A DNA stretch of 64,000 nt, from contig JADANN010000157.1 in the NCBI GenBank assembly GCA_018806985.1, positions 62,001-126,000 of the forward strand, given 5' to 3'. Within the stretch, counting starts at the first letter, position 1; each line of letters starts with the position of its first letter. The notes under the pieces are model-generated. The model was not told the origin of the DNA. It saw only the letters and a list, made by a program, of their open reading frames with translations, and searched no databases. Both the position numbers and the translations under genes were made by a program. Of this stretch, positions 47,001-59,800 are shown piece after piece. The stretch comes from Angiostrongylus vasorum. Taxonomy: Eukaryota > Nematoda > Chromadorea > Rhabditida > Metastrongylidae.

Positions 47001-48484
47001 AAAAATGTTGTGTGACCTGCAAGAAGAGTATCTAGTTTATGATCGTAGTATTGAAAGAAATCAGCTGTTATGCTTTGTGGTTTCGCAGCTAAGACTTTCT
47101 TCTCTTCCATAATCACTAGAAAAAAGGTATTTGAAACTTAAAGGGAAAGAATTTGGATCATTTTTTCTTTAAAGGGGATTCTAGGGCTTGGTACCGTAGT
47201 TGTGGAATAAAAATGATTGTAGTAGAAATTTTTCTGACATCAGATTCTAATCATGGCGATTGTTGTTGGGAGGCCTGTGTTCAGTAGGGCATAATCATTC
47301 AGACTAAATCTTTTTTTCTCTTTAACACCATTGTAGAGGTAGATGAGATGTGATTCGAACGTAGGGAATGAAACACCTAGCTAACTTAGCACAGTTTTAA
47401 ACCCTTCCACGAGAATCTCACAGTCTTCAATTGGGTGCTTATTAATCTAGCATCCGTGTAAAAAGAGGTGTTCGTTAAAAATTTTTTGATCGTGCGCAAC
47501 TTTCTTAATGGCCGGTGGCAGCTCTTTTTAGTATATAGCTGGTTAGATTCTTCGCACACAGAAAGAGATGAACAGATCTACCGTAGAACGATGGAAAGTT
47601 GTCAAGGAGGCACTGTGTTTAATTCTTGAGAATATAATCGATCTTCTTGACATTAGGTTATTCCTTTGTCCAACAGTGATTACATGTTTTCTTGGGAAAT
47701 GAATATCCATGGAGGAGATGTACTGATCTCACAAGTCCAGCGGGACACCTTTCGTTCTAATTTTTTGTCACATACTCTGAATATCTCCACTTTGTACGTA
47801 TTTCCACTAGGATATCATAATTCAACGTTGAATCTTCCGATTTAAGAAATTGTAGAAGGAGTTATCATTGTGAATTACTATCTCTATCTACTAACAGCGC
47901 ATCTAGTTCGTTCTCCTCGACTACGCAGGCTAGTGTACAACAGTTGATGGTACTGATCATCTTTTGAATGATTGAATGTAGAAAATGAATGGCCAAGCGA
48001 TGTAAAAGACTCGAATGAGTCGTCGATATAACCCATAGAGTAAATGGTAAAAATGACGCCACCGAAATTTCGTGTTGGGAGCTTTTTCTACGGAAGAGAA
48101 CTGTCCCGTTATTTAGCTGGTGCATGTCACTATCACTGCGTTTTTGTTTTTCTGGAGTGACAAGGTAGCGTGGATTACAGCCTTCAAAGAATCGTAAAGA
48201 TCGGTGTTTGAGGAGATACTTCTGGCGCTTATCGTGAATAAGGTGTTTTTATATTGGTAGAATGACGTCCTATGCGATCTGAGATTCCATCTCCTCGCAA
48301 CAGATGCTAACCCGAGATACATCCCAGAACCTCGATGAATCTTTCCATTCGTTTACTCGTACCTCGGATTCCGGATGAAAAATTTGAATTGGTCGAACTC
48401 CTTCTCAGATCAAAGGACCATGATGGGAGGGATGCCCTTTGCAGTTCGCAACTAGCCACTCAGGAACACGCAAAACTCAAGTAA
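47001..48484. other. Intergenic, nothing firmly recognised
   Basis: Minus ORFs at 47865-48322 carry no recognisable domain. The text may be LINE-derived but is too worn to assign. Confidence 0.35.
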
Positions 48485-48670
48485 ACCATTTTGAGGGTGG
48501 GGTGAAACAAAACCGTTGTGGATAGTACGTGAACCCCCTGCACAAGGGTAATCGCGGGTTTGAAGCTTACTTGACGTTGCGAGTTTTGTGCATGTCTCAG
48601 CACCCTCATGGTTGTAGTTCACATCTTACCCTCCATTGAAGGAAAAATAAGCATTAAATAAACGTTAAGA
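48485..48670. mobile_element. Element D, degenerate right arm
   Basis: Contains gggtaatcgcgggttt, gtctcagcaccctcatggttg, then ttaccctccattgaagg and an A-rich tail with the aataaa-like end seen in other copies. A shorter tail piece is at 45485-45560. Confidence 0.45.
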
Positions 48671-49054
48671 CGATTTCCCTAAGGCAGCTCAACTCGTAAT
48701 AATCATCGGTATACAAGGCTGATGTATGAACGTTTGTTACGGTAATACCACACTTCTGGCTGACTTCAAGAGTGATGCATTAATTTCAAGTATAGATTCA
48801 TTTGAGCAAATGTTATGATCGTCATGTACTCCTACTTCACATTGACTTTACGCTGCACCTGGCAGAGTAGAATTGCATGTTTTTCTGGGGATTTCGCAAC
48901 TGGTAAATGCAGGGAGTCAGTTGTCGTCATTAGGGAATCCCTGGAGGTTCAAATATGACAATACACACATATATATACATACACATCCACACATACCAAC
49001 CCAGACACACCAGATACGCATGCACGCGATGCAGCACAGAACACTGGAGGGTCT

Positions 49055-49215
49055 TTAATCGATCGGCGAAGCTACCCTGTCTCCGTCACCGATCGTGGCG
49101 CTCTCCGAACTCAGCACAGTGTCTGCACGAGTGCGCTCTAGCCCACGCCCCCTACCAAGCGAGCTCCACCCCACTCCAACTCGTCCGCCGTGAGTTTGCT
49201 GCTCACCCACTATCC
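49055..49215. promoter_or_regulatory. GC-rich block 7.7 kb upstream of PRL
   Basis: An isolated GC-rich patch (for example cgtcaccgatcgtggcgctc, ctagcccacgccccctacc) just after an ACACATATA microsatellite. It could be a promoter or noncoding first exon; nothing in it identifies the gene. A 166-codon ORF crosses it without recognisable content. Confidence 0.25.
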
Positions 49216-50934
49216 GATTCGGAGAGTTTATTCACTACTTTTTTTTCTCGAGGTGGCGAAAACAAAATCGTATCTGATTTTCAATCGGTCTTCAGAGCTT
49301 GTCGACCAGTAGCCTTCATATTTTATAGGATGCATCTGCGTTTATTCATTTTTAGGGAGTTGTTTTCTCTTTTTGCTTTTACAGTTGTGTTTTCAAGACA
49401 TTCATATAATTCATTCTTTGTTTCCATGACAGTCATCTTGGAATTTTGTTTGTAGCGAATTTCCTACATATTAAGAGAAATGCCTATAGTAGGGCGATCA
49501 AAGGCTGACTTTTCACGCATGGGCAGTCGATAAATTGGAAGAGTTGATCAAATAATAGTCGATATTGCGCTGTCTATTGCCTGGTCTTAAATGACCTCAT
49601 ACAATTTCAGTACTTTAAAGTAATTTTGTATGCTCATTTTAATGATTTCGATCTGTTACGTTCTCTTGACAAATCTTATGATCTTTTGCTAAACCATGCT
49701 TTTGCAGTTTAGTTCAATTCTGTGATTTTGAGTACTGAATGCAGTGCTTTGAAGAGTCCGGCATCAGTTTGAAGGAAATTTGTGGCGTTTTCTAGGAATT
49801 ATTGTTTCCGTTTTATAAATCTGGTTTTCTTAGTGAATTTGTGCTGTAATCGAAACCCTTGTCGGTAAGAAGCCCTGGAATCACTAATCATCACCCAGTT
49901 GTGTTAGTCGCAGTCTTTATGGATGGCTTCGTCCCTTCGATAGGAAAATATCAACGACCAGAAGAACACGAGTGGCTCACTGTCATTTTTCCACATCTGG
50001 TTGGCTAGAAATTCTTTGTAGTTGTTTTTGACTTGTAATGCTTGTTTGAGGTGTTCGAATTCTTTATGAACACGTGTGCCTGCTTTGATGGCTTTGAAAG
50101 AAACATAATTTTAAAGTTGGTCTTCTCAACTGTTGCACTCTGTGGACTACTCATCTTATAAAAATCATTGTAGAGTACCACTAGCCTTTTTCTAGTCTTT
50201 TTTTATTTTCAGGGAGTTCACGGTCGCAACGCGAATGCCCTTTTATGACCAAAGCCTGTTGCTGTTAAGTACTTTAGCTGATCGTATCTGTATTATAGTT
50301 GTATCGCTACTCTGTACTATACTGATATAGCATGTTCATCGCCCGTCTTTACTCACTAACGCAAAAATGGACAACATGACGTGATGAGACTCCACTTCAG
50401 CGGAAAATAGGGTACCTCTATTAGACCGAAAACAGGGTAGTGTTGAGAAATTATTATCACTTGGTCGGCTATATGATTATCTTGGCAGTATCAGAGAGTG
50501 ATAGTTGCAACTTTGTTAAAACAATAAAACAAGAAAAAAAAGGCAAGATTGCGAATAATGGTGGAACTAGAAATAAGCGCGATTCATGGACAAACGATGC
50601 GGTCGCAAACAAACGGAGATAGAGCGTCCAATGAACATAGATAACAAATTGCAGGGCCAAATAAGAGCGGAAAAGCAGTCACCGCATCACTCAAATAAAC
50701 CTTTGACTAATTTTCATCTTTCTCCCTCCTTATTCTTTCAAACCGATAGTTTATTTTGCGGGATGATGTCTTGCTAGGTTTTTCGGATACTGTGTCACCT
50801 AGGCTCTCAGAAGTTTTGTGCTATTTTTGCAATGCAACTGACTCCCTTGATATTGAGGTAGATTCCTATGTTCAAACTTTAGACAAATATCCTATATTGA
50901 TGATTTTGGGAATTATGTATTAAAAGGGATGGAA

Positions 50935-51203
50935 AATGATAAAGCTCTTGGCGTTTATCAATTCCTGAAGGATGCTCAATGCACTCGGCTTCATCAAATA
51001 TCGTTAGAGATGATTGATTGCATATGTGTATGAAATGACTCGCGGTGACCTGCCGATATATCCAGTCAGTGCTGCTATCTTTCAAGACAAGTCTGGTACC
51101 AACTTGCCAACCGCGGAGTGATGGGAAGCTTGGTGACCCAGGGGTGCGGGATAGGACTTATGTGTGTTGCAAGACGCTTTTAACCATTGTGCTAAGTGCG
51201 CCT
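50935..51203 (-). mobile_element. Element A SINE
   Basis: Reverse complement begins ggcgcacttagcacaatgg (box A-like) and carries the core and the ggcgtttatcaattcctgaagg end. Confidence 0.65.
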
Positions 51204-51460
51204 TTTTGGAAGGGATAGGTAGATTAAAAAATCATGTCATTTTGGAACTCAGTTGAGAAACTGCTTGAACAGTGGTGGAGTGCGGCCGGCGACCATGCGA
51301 GTGATTCTGGAAGAAGCTGTGCACAAGATGAGCATGGGTGCTGGTAGGTTTCGCTGTGCAGATAACAGATACTTTCCATGTGAGATGGCAAATAACGAAA
51401 CGGAATGATGAGAATTTTCTGGAGTATCTATGTGATCCTTGGGGAATATCACACTTGACA

Positions 51461-51833
51461 ACACTTGAACGGCCCGTCCTCACTGGTTTTGCGGGCCCCA
51501 GCACAATCACCATTTATCGGAGATTTGCTGGTTAAGCCATTGCGGTTCTCTGGAGTCCCGAGGTCAGTCTGGCCAAAGTATACCCCTAGATCTTCACCAC
51601 CACGAGCAATCGGAGATCTTGTGGATCAGAGGGAGATTTGCCACCATGCGACTTTGATACCAGGACGGTGGCGGATTCTGGTATTGGTTTACTCTTAGCT
51701 AGGCTTCCTGATGGAAACGCCGGACTCCTTCTCAGCTTGGGAGACCCTGCCGGGGAACGAATCCCCCTGTTGTACATCGCGGTCCGACGCCCAGGAACAC
51801 CTCCCAGCCGCGATGAGGCGGTAAACCGCTGGG
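51461..51833 (-). mobile_element. Element C copy beside an RTE remnant
   Basis: Plus strand runs from acacttgaacggcccgtcc to cgatgaggcggtaaaccgct. Ends about 130 bases before the RTE fragment at 51960. Confidence 0.65.
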
Positions 51834-51959
51834 AGTCCCTCTAATATCTATGCCCTGTAACGGACGCGCGCCATGTAGCATGGCTCTCTGAACGGAACAC
51901 GAACAATTTTTCATCAGTTGCTGACTTTCTTGTTTTTTTGACTATAAAGAATGATTTTT

Positions 51960-54330
51960 TAATAACTAGAGTGCGTCGATGGAATTTCCACCACCAATTT
52001 CAATGCTAGACTAGGAACAGTCACCGAAAATGAATACAGAATGGGGAGCTTCGAAATACGAGAACGAAATGAGGATGGAAACCGTCTTATGGGACTCTTG
52101 TCCTCATCAGGTGGTTCCCATAGGAATTCATTTTTTGAGAAAGAAGTAATTGTTGATTGACATGGTAGTTCCCTAACGGCACGTATCATGCGGAGATCGA
52201 TCACATTAACACCTTAGCGGTACCTGGATTATGTAGTGGATGTGATGACCACCCCTTTCCTTGCGATGGCTCGGTTCAGGCATAATGTGGAAAAGAGCGC
52301 TTTTTCGTCGTCCAAGAAAGACGGAACAAGTCGTCTATGACGGAGATATTTTGAATAAAATCCCTCTACATCTTATGAATGGCAACTAAGGGACGACCCG
52401 ATCGAGGACTACAAGCTGCTTGTCCAAGAACTTTAAACTTGTGCCGAACTCGCTCCAGTTCCTCAAATGAAGTCCAGACCATATCTCTATCACCACAGAG
52501 GAATTTCTCTAAAAGTGAAGGAAACTGAAGCTTGGTCATGCTGTAACGCACTTAACGCAGCTGATAAGAAATGCCAGCTATCGAAAATCTTCGCAGTGGA
52601 TTTATATCGGTATGCAGAAAATTTATTGGAAGTAGCTCGAGAACGATGCGACTATAATGTTTCCCTATCCGTACTGATGTACCATTATGAGACTATTATT
52701 ACAACCCACCACGATACGGGATTGAATACCAGAAAGCTGTATGCCAATATTTTCAAATTCATAGCCCTGTCTCAGAGCCCGAAATGTCCACTGGTGGAAA
52801 ACAGCCTGGGATTCAGCTTTCTGAAGTTCAATTTGCGATAGAACGAAGAGGCATGAAAACACCTGCAGGTCCTAGATCCGATAACATCGCCGCCGACTTC
52901 CTTGGAGCTGGAGGCCACAAATTACATGTACTTCTCGCAACCCAAATAACATGACATAAAGGGAAAACTCCAGACCAGTGCAGGACATCGGGTGCGGTCA
53001 TCTTATGCGAGAAGGGTGAGCGAAGGGATGTTCGTAACTACCCGTACACCTGATTGTCGAGTGTACTCTACAAGCTGTTCACGAAGATTATCCTTTTGCG
53101 CATGTCGAAGACTTCGGATGAGGCATAACTAGTTGTGCAAATTGCGTTCCGACAGGAATTCTGTTGCGTGGACTACATCGAAACCGTATCAAGAGTTATA
53201 GATGTCTGTAGGAATACCGTTTACACTTTGTACTAACCTTTATCTACTGCGAGAAAGCGTTTGACACCGTCGAAACGAATGCAATTTTATCAACGCTAGT
53301 CAACCAATGAGTGGACCCACCCTATATAAGAATACTATCTGACTGTTGTTGGAACTGTAACACAAGCATACAGCTTTTTCCTCGACTACTTACCATATCC
53401 ATGGAAAAAAAGGGGTTCGAGAAGGCGACATGATCTCGCCGAAGCTGTTTATTACCGCACTGTATTGAATAATGAAGTTACTCGATTGGGACGAGAAGGT
53501 CGTAGGACGACTGGCATACACGCTGATGGAAAATACCTATCATATCTTCGTGTCGCTGTCGCACATCGTCGTCTTTTCGAGGTGTACCAGAGAAGCAGGG
53601 AAGATGCTTAGTGAATTCAACGAAGCGGTAAAAGAGATTGGACTGTACATAAATAGAACGAATACCTAGTTCATGAAGAATCCACGATACGAGACTAAAA
53701 AAATCGAATCGAATTATCCTCTGATTACAGAAAACACCTCGTACGTGTGCTTTGGACGTTCGATGAACATGGAAAAAAAACATGAGGGAGGAATTAGACA
53801 ACAGGAGGAAGGCAGCTTTTGCCGCATTCGGGCCACTTACGAAAACCACCCATCAACTAACGGGCTCAAAACTCTGCGTTCATCTTTTCGTTTAAAAAAA
53901 TCCTCCCTAGGTTATATTACGCAGCAGAGACGTGTGCTGATACTTCAACCGTGTCAACAATACTGCACACTACTCACCTAGTGCTTGGACGATCTCCTCT
54001 GAGATTTAACTGACGCTCACACCGTCTAGTTGGGATGAGCAGTTCATATCTCCGAAAGCTGAGATAAGCTACCTCATCTTCGGGATCCAGGAGGATAAGC
54101 ATGGATAGCGAAACAAAAGATGGTCCGGTGACATAATAAGAAGAGCAGATAACACTGGCCAACGTACACCATCTCGCTTCCGCAAATGGAGTCGATTTGA
54201 GGGAGTCGGAATAGGACACGTGGACGTCACCATGTTCGAAGCAGACCACAACCATAGAAGCTTGGTGAGAGAGAAAACGAATGGATATTATGCTGAGTCC
54301 CACAACATCAGTGAAGACAAGCAATCAGAG
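51960..54330 (+). mobile_element. Decayed RTE-type LINE, fairly long
   Basis: Plus-strand fragments in order: endonuclease/connector text (52080-52200); a region with KVKETEAWSCCNAL (52467-52841); RT text with EKAFDTVETNAILSTL-like spelling near 53250; GVREGDMISPKLFITAL near 53410-53460 (RT domain 4); IVVFSRCTREAGKMLSEFN with the FADD motif mutated (53560-53660); then SYVCFGRSMNME. Multiple stops and frameshifts. This lineage differs from the copies at 26-27 and 32-33 kb. Confidence 0.7.
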
Positions 54331-54584
54331 TTATCAAGTATCCAAGTAAGTCTAGTGTTTTAGTGGTTGTGAACATAACGGATTGTAGAAGAGACTATCG
54401 TGCTATGGGTATGAGTGATATGTATGGTGCTATTTATTGTATGTTGCAATGGTTCATCATGCGAGCACATTACTCATCACACGGAAGTACTTTGAACCCT
54501 AAGTTGGGTCTACTTCGTGGTTCTTTATATCTCCCAATTCCATAAAATAACCATGTCGATTAGACATAAGCAAGGGTTAATTGT

Positions 54585-54975
54585 TATCACTGTGTTTTAC
54601 CTTCTATTGACTACCTATTCTTTCTTCATGGCAAGATGTCATATGGAACACAACTGCAGGGATGCTGAGATGTGAGCAAAAGTGGGAACGTTAGGTGCTC
54701 TTCAAACCGACGACTACCTTTTTGATGGGCTCACGTTTTATCTACTACACCACTCGAAGCTGTTGCGTTTCTCTCAGCCAATTTTTTTTTACTCTTACGG
54801 TGCTATCGGCAATCACCGGTCAACAGGAATGATCTCGGAAACACAAACCAATATTGAACCCACTTTTGCTGAAGCTGCAGTCAAAGTCACAATGTTTTAA
54901 CTTTTATTTGCTGCCTATTCTTATTGCATGGCGGGGTATTATGTGAAATACAACCACAAGAATGCTGAACTAGTT
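54585..54975. mobile_element. Element D, degenerate copy
   Basis: Contains tctctcagcca, ggtgctatcggcaatcaccg, gatctcggaa and the inverted tail (ttttatttgctgcctatt, ggcggggtattatgtg). Two partial tails in inverted order suggest a rearranged foldback. Confidence 0.5.
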
Positions 54976-56840
54976 AATTGTTGCTCAAATTATCCGTTAA
55001 TGAACGTTTCCGAGAGCACCATCTTTGTAATTTGTTAAATGTAGGGAGTGGTTTTCTGGCTTTCGATTAGCCATCGATTGGATATACATGGTGGGTTAAA
55101 AAAATTGCACCAAACTGAAATTGGACACTGTAATTTCCTTACTAGGCGTTGTGGGGTATGTGTGAACAATTAAACTCTTATCATGTGCTAATAAGGCTAT
55201 TGACTACTTCTGTGGTGTTGAGGCAGAAGCCTACTTTGCTTCCTTATACGTCCCGAAATGAGTAGATGCTTACCCATATGTGTTTCATAAGTGCTACACA
55301 ATGGTTTTGGCTCGTTCTGCCATGTTTTTCTAGTGTTTTTCACTAGTGGTTTTAAACGAAAAGTTCTTTAATATTTTTAAAATTGCTAGGTTTAATATGG
55401 GTGCTGAGAATTAAGTGTGTTTGTCTTCTACATCTTTCCGTTCAGTCATTACAACGACGTGATTTGATGGTCGTCAGTTGTTCATATTGTCCTATACTTC
55501 TTTTTGGTGCTGCTTAGTATTTACTATAGTTTAGACGGAAATTGCTCAGCTGTGAAATTCGTCACCTATTATTCCTGTGCATCGTCTGTGATATGAACAC
55601 AGGCCTAATTTTCTGGACAAGCATTTCCAGGTACGCTTTGTATCGTAAAAAGTTATACTACCCATATAAAAAGTATGTGGCTTACTAGCTCACTTCATGT
55701 TACATCGTATTTGATAACGAAAGACGGATTACGATTCTTTTTTCATTGTTGTTGTTGCTAATGCTGCCTTTGATCCAGTGTTTCTTAGTCTGTACGTAGG
55801 ATAAGGTATTCTGGAGACATGATTTGAAGACTTTCATAGCGTCCTCTTTAGAAAAACTACCGAACACTCTTCGGTGCGCTTCTATAAGAGTTTCTTTTTA
55901 TAGATATTACAGTACATTAATGATGAAAGTTAACGTAACATTTTTGATTTTCCGTTTAAACAGACCGTGACACATGTGAGGGTCTGTTGCCTCACAACAG
56001 AGCACGTGAGTCAGCGCCTTTTGTCGTCCACGTGATATCCTGTGAAAGCGCAAGCAAATATAAGCACTTCTGACATTATCGCCAGTTTAAACAAAGCTGC
56101 ACAGTAGCGGATTTTTTTTTCAATGTAATGGAAAAAAAATACTTGGAAGAAAAAGTCATTTTTCTGTTTCTGTTGTATAATCCATTTCAATGATTTTAGC
56201 CGGCTGAGTTTGGTGAACTTGAATCCGGTTGGCGAGTTCTGCCGAAGCCAGCACCATTGACTAGTTATAGATAAGTTCATATTCTGCCTTTCCACTCTCG
56301 CGGACTGCATATATCTTCAGCCTCCTTGATCTACCTGAGATTTTTATGTAAGTCCACTTCACAAGTTAGTTCTCGCATTCTAAAAAGTTCTATCATTGAG
56401 GAAGAAACTATGGCCAAAACTGATATCTGTTTTAATATTTTTTGTTCAATCGATAGACATACGAGGTTAACCCTCTTACGGCTAAGCTCATAGCTGTTCT
56501 AAATTTCGTTGGAGGGTTATAATACGGTAAAGAGAGTAAGGTATTGTTTTGTTACAGTAGCTCTGTTTTGAATTGTCAAGTTTTCCTCAAGTTGATGCAT
56601 AATGACGTATATGTCTTCCTTCGTTAACGAGCTCTCATGAATGCTTTAATGCGAAAATTGGACAATGACTATCGGTATGATATAGATGACTTTAAAAGGG
56701 ATGAACTGAATGATTTCAGCAAAAAAGATATTATGACGATAACTAATTCCGTACCTGCATTTTACATTTGCTGTCGTTTCATTGATATTCAACATTGCAT
56801 TATTCTTCAATTGATTATCGTTGTTTAGTTGAAGGCATTG
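54976..56840. other. Upstream of PRL, T-rich plus strand
   Basis: No repeat family recognised. T-richness on the plus strand resembles intron or transcribed noncoding DNA elsewhere in the window, consistent with a long 5' transcript of PRL, but not proof. Confidence 0.35.
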
Positions 56841-56850
56841 TCGTTTTCAG
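56841..56850 (+). promoter_or_regulatory. Candidate trans-splice acceptor for the PRL gene
   Basis: The sequence tcgttttcag, a strong nematode 3' splice site, lies 23 bases before the ATG at 56874 with no ATG in between. Nematode mRNAs commonly receive a spliced leader at such a site. An ordinary 5' UTR intron would look the same. Confidence 0.4.
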
Positions 56851-56873
56851 CTGTTTTTTCTTTCTAAATTTGC

Positions 56874-59800
56874 ATGGGTACTGCAACCACTCAGAAGAAG
56901 ATTATGGTGTCTGGTGGTGGCGCCGCGTATTTCAAACCTGCACCATCAGAGATTTTGTACGGACGCATGCGTTTTCTGATTACAGACAGACCAAACGATA
57001 GCTCCATCAATTCATTCATTGAGGTTAGTGCCGGTTTTGAGTAAGTTGGTTGCAGAACTATGGTCGTATGAGCGACGACACCTAACTTCCATTGATAACC
57101 GTGTTTGATAGATGGCCAGTTTTCGTTGGTGAATGACGAATTGTTCTTGCTGCACACTCTGTGAATTGAATTCAATTCATGCCTGCTATATTGTGTTCAA
57201 AGAAATGAATTTGGTCCTTTTTATCCACAATATTCTGTCTATTTTGTTTCTATCTATATTTCTGGAATTCTTTTTTCAAATATCATTTTATGTCATTCTA
57301 TGTACTTTCCTATGTTTTCGGAGTGCTGTTAACTTTTACGCCTGCTGAAAAAAAGGAACTAGTAATTAATTTATCCACATTACTACCAATTTTTGGTAAT
57401 CGGTCTCGCAGCATATGTGGAGCACACTTCAGCACTAATTCGCCAATTCCATATTATCGCTATGAATCATCATAGTGATCGGAAAGAGAATAACAGTGAA
57501 TTATTACTGGTTAACATCGGATTTTTATGCCTGAGTCATGCCAGCAGAAGACAAATCGAATTTTGTTTCTGATTAGGAGAGTACACCGAAAGCGAATCTA
57601 CACTGGTGTTACTAGATTCAACTCAACTATTTCTATTCTCTGATCTAAGCATTATTTTATAGGTGCTTAGGGTGATGGCAAATTTCCTCGTTTATGACTA
57701 GATTTACTTAAAATGGGGCTACTTTTTAACCCAAACCTTATGTATAGCGAGTTTAGGGTTATATCGTGTCTCCTTTAATACCACGCAGTTTGTCTAACAT
57801 AGACGTCAAGGGTTGGCAAAAAATTTGAGGATGCTAAGGACACAGAGGAGTCTGTTATGCTAACAGAAAAGTTGAAAAGAAGTAAATTGGAGGATAAAAA
57901 CAAAGGTTGTAGTCATGAGATCATTGGGTTAGTGGTGAAACAATGTGATACCTGACAACCTCAGGATGTTCGATGCTAGTCATTTTTAAGTGCTTGGATA
58001 GAACTGGTTGTGTGCACGGAATTCCCATATTTGTATGAATTATCACTGACTTATATTTGCGATATAGTTGTGGATAAAACGAGCATATGTGGCCAATATA
58101 ACGAACAGTTATATGAAGTGACAGCTAGTGAAGAAGTAAAGTGATTATTCGGTCTGCTCGTACAGATGGTTATCGTTACAGTATGGTTGTGTGATGTAGT
58201 CTTGTATTGATATAATCCAATTTTTTCGAAGTAGTGAGAAAAGATCTCTCTTGACCAACACTGCAGCCCATGATGGGCGAATGAGCAAGAGATATTGTAC
58301 AAGGTCAGAACAATGGCCGAACTCGAACTTATCGGGAAAACATTACAACCACATGCACAGGCTCGCGAGAAACGTATGAGTTGACGAGTCAGTCTATTAC
58401 ATCGCTTGGAGAAGGACTTTGTTTCCACTAGTATATCCCACTTATGAGATACAAATACGGTATCAATTTATTCATGTTGTCGACTTATCCTGATAAGGAA
58501 GAAATAGTGAACGCGGTTTAGTTGGTTCGGTGATAGTTTGCTGAATGGGAGGAACCACTTGATCTATTTTAAATGTCGGCATATTATCTCTATTTCTGAT
58601 ATTCTGTTCGGAATGATAACAACATGATCGGCTAAATGAGGATTAGAAAGGAATCTTGCATCAACACGTATTCCTTTTTCACCCTCACACCTCCACATTT
58701 TTGCTGGCAGCATTTTGTAATTCTCGGGAGGGGGTGTTGTCCATGGAGCTATTCAAATTCCATATGGAATCCAGCCTCCTTTATACGTTCTGTTTCATCT
58801 AGGTTAATATAGATAAGTTTTGGGACAACCTTTCTTGATTTTGATTCTTTTGAACCTTGATTTTTGAAGGTTTTATGAGTAGCTCTCGAGATTCTTAAAA
58901 AAGCAGCAAAAAGCAGGGAAGGGGCTCGATGAGTATGAAATTTGAAGTACGACTTCGTATCCATTTGTTATCCCGATTATTTCAACTTCTCTAGTGGTTG
59001 TTTACAAATTATTATTCGATGTCGTCATACTGTAGAATTGGTCCCGTTTGGTCATTAATCTCGCTCGCATACGTTGCTGCGTTCAGTGCAGTTTTCATGG
59101 TAAAGAAAACTTTCTTTTCGGCTGTAATTGTTTCGCTGCGATCTAAGGAAATATACTATATGGTATCATCAACCAACCACCAAGCAATAAACATAATTTT
59201 TGTTTAATGTAAAGTTAGCTTTAGAAAGTGTTTCGGTGCTCTGTCTTCGTCCATCCTTGTTCAGAATGTCGTCCGTTGTCATCCATTTCTAGTCATACAT
59301 GGGAATGCGACCAGGGAACAAGGTTTTTATGCTAGTAAAGGAAAGCAGGAACACTATGCTTGACAAGCAACCCTTTTCTTTTCCTATTCTTTTCATGTAG
59401 CAGCTAACTGTAGTGTTTTTTTTTTGGACTTTCTAATTCGCTTAGCGTATACGAAAATGGTTGTCTTGCGTTAACGTTTTCCGCAAGTGTCGAATTGTTA
59501 TGCAAGGATCTGACTAATTAATTAAATTTCTTCAAACGTTCATACTCGATGACTTGGGTCTTTCGCCAACCAACATCTTCAGTGCTTCAACCTTTTTAGC
59601 GAAACCTTTAAATGTAACGATGTTGCATGTAGTCGTTAAAAATTCTACGGCCAAATGCAACGTTGATCTTCAGAGGATTTTCCGCTCCCTTGCATCGACC
59701 CATGAGTTTGTAAATATTCAGAAGGAAACGTGAGTTTTTGGCTCCCTCATATTTCATTCCAGTGAGCCATACACCACACAAATTGAAATGAAGACAAAAT

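Noticed and set aside
48955..49455. 166-codon ORF across an ACACATATA repeat and the GC-rich block
   Set aside because: Starts in a microsatellite and has no recognisable domain or splice sites; only base composition is of interest.
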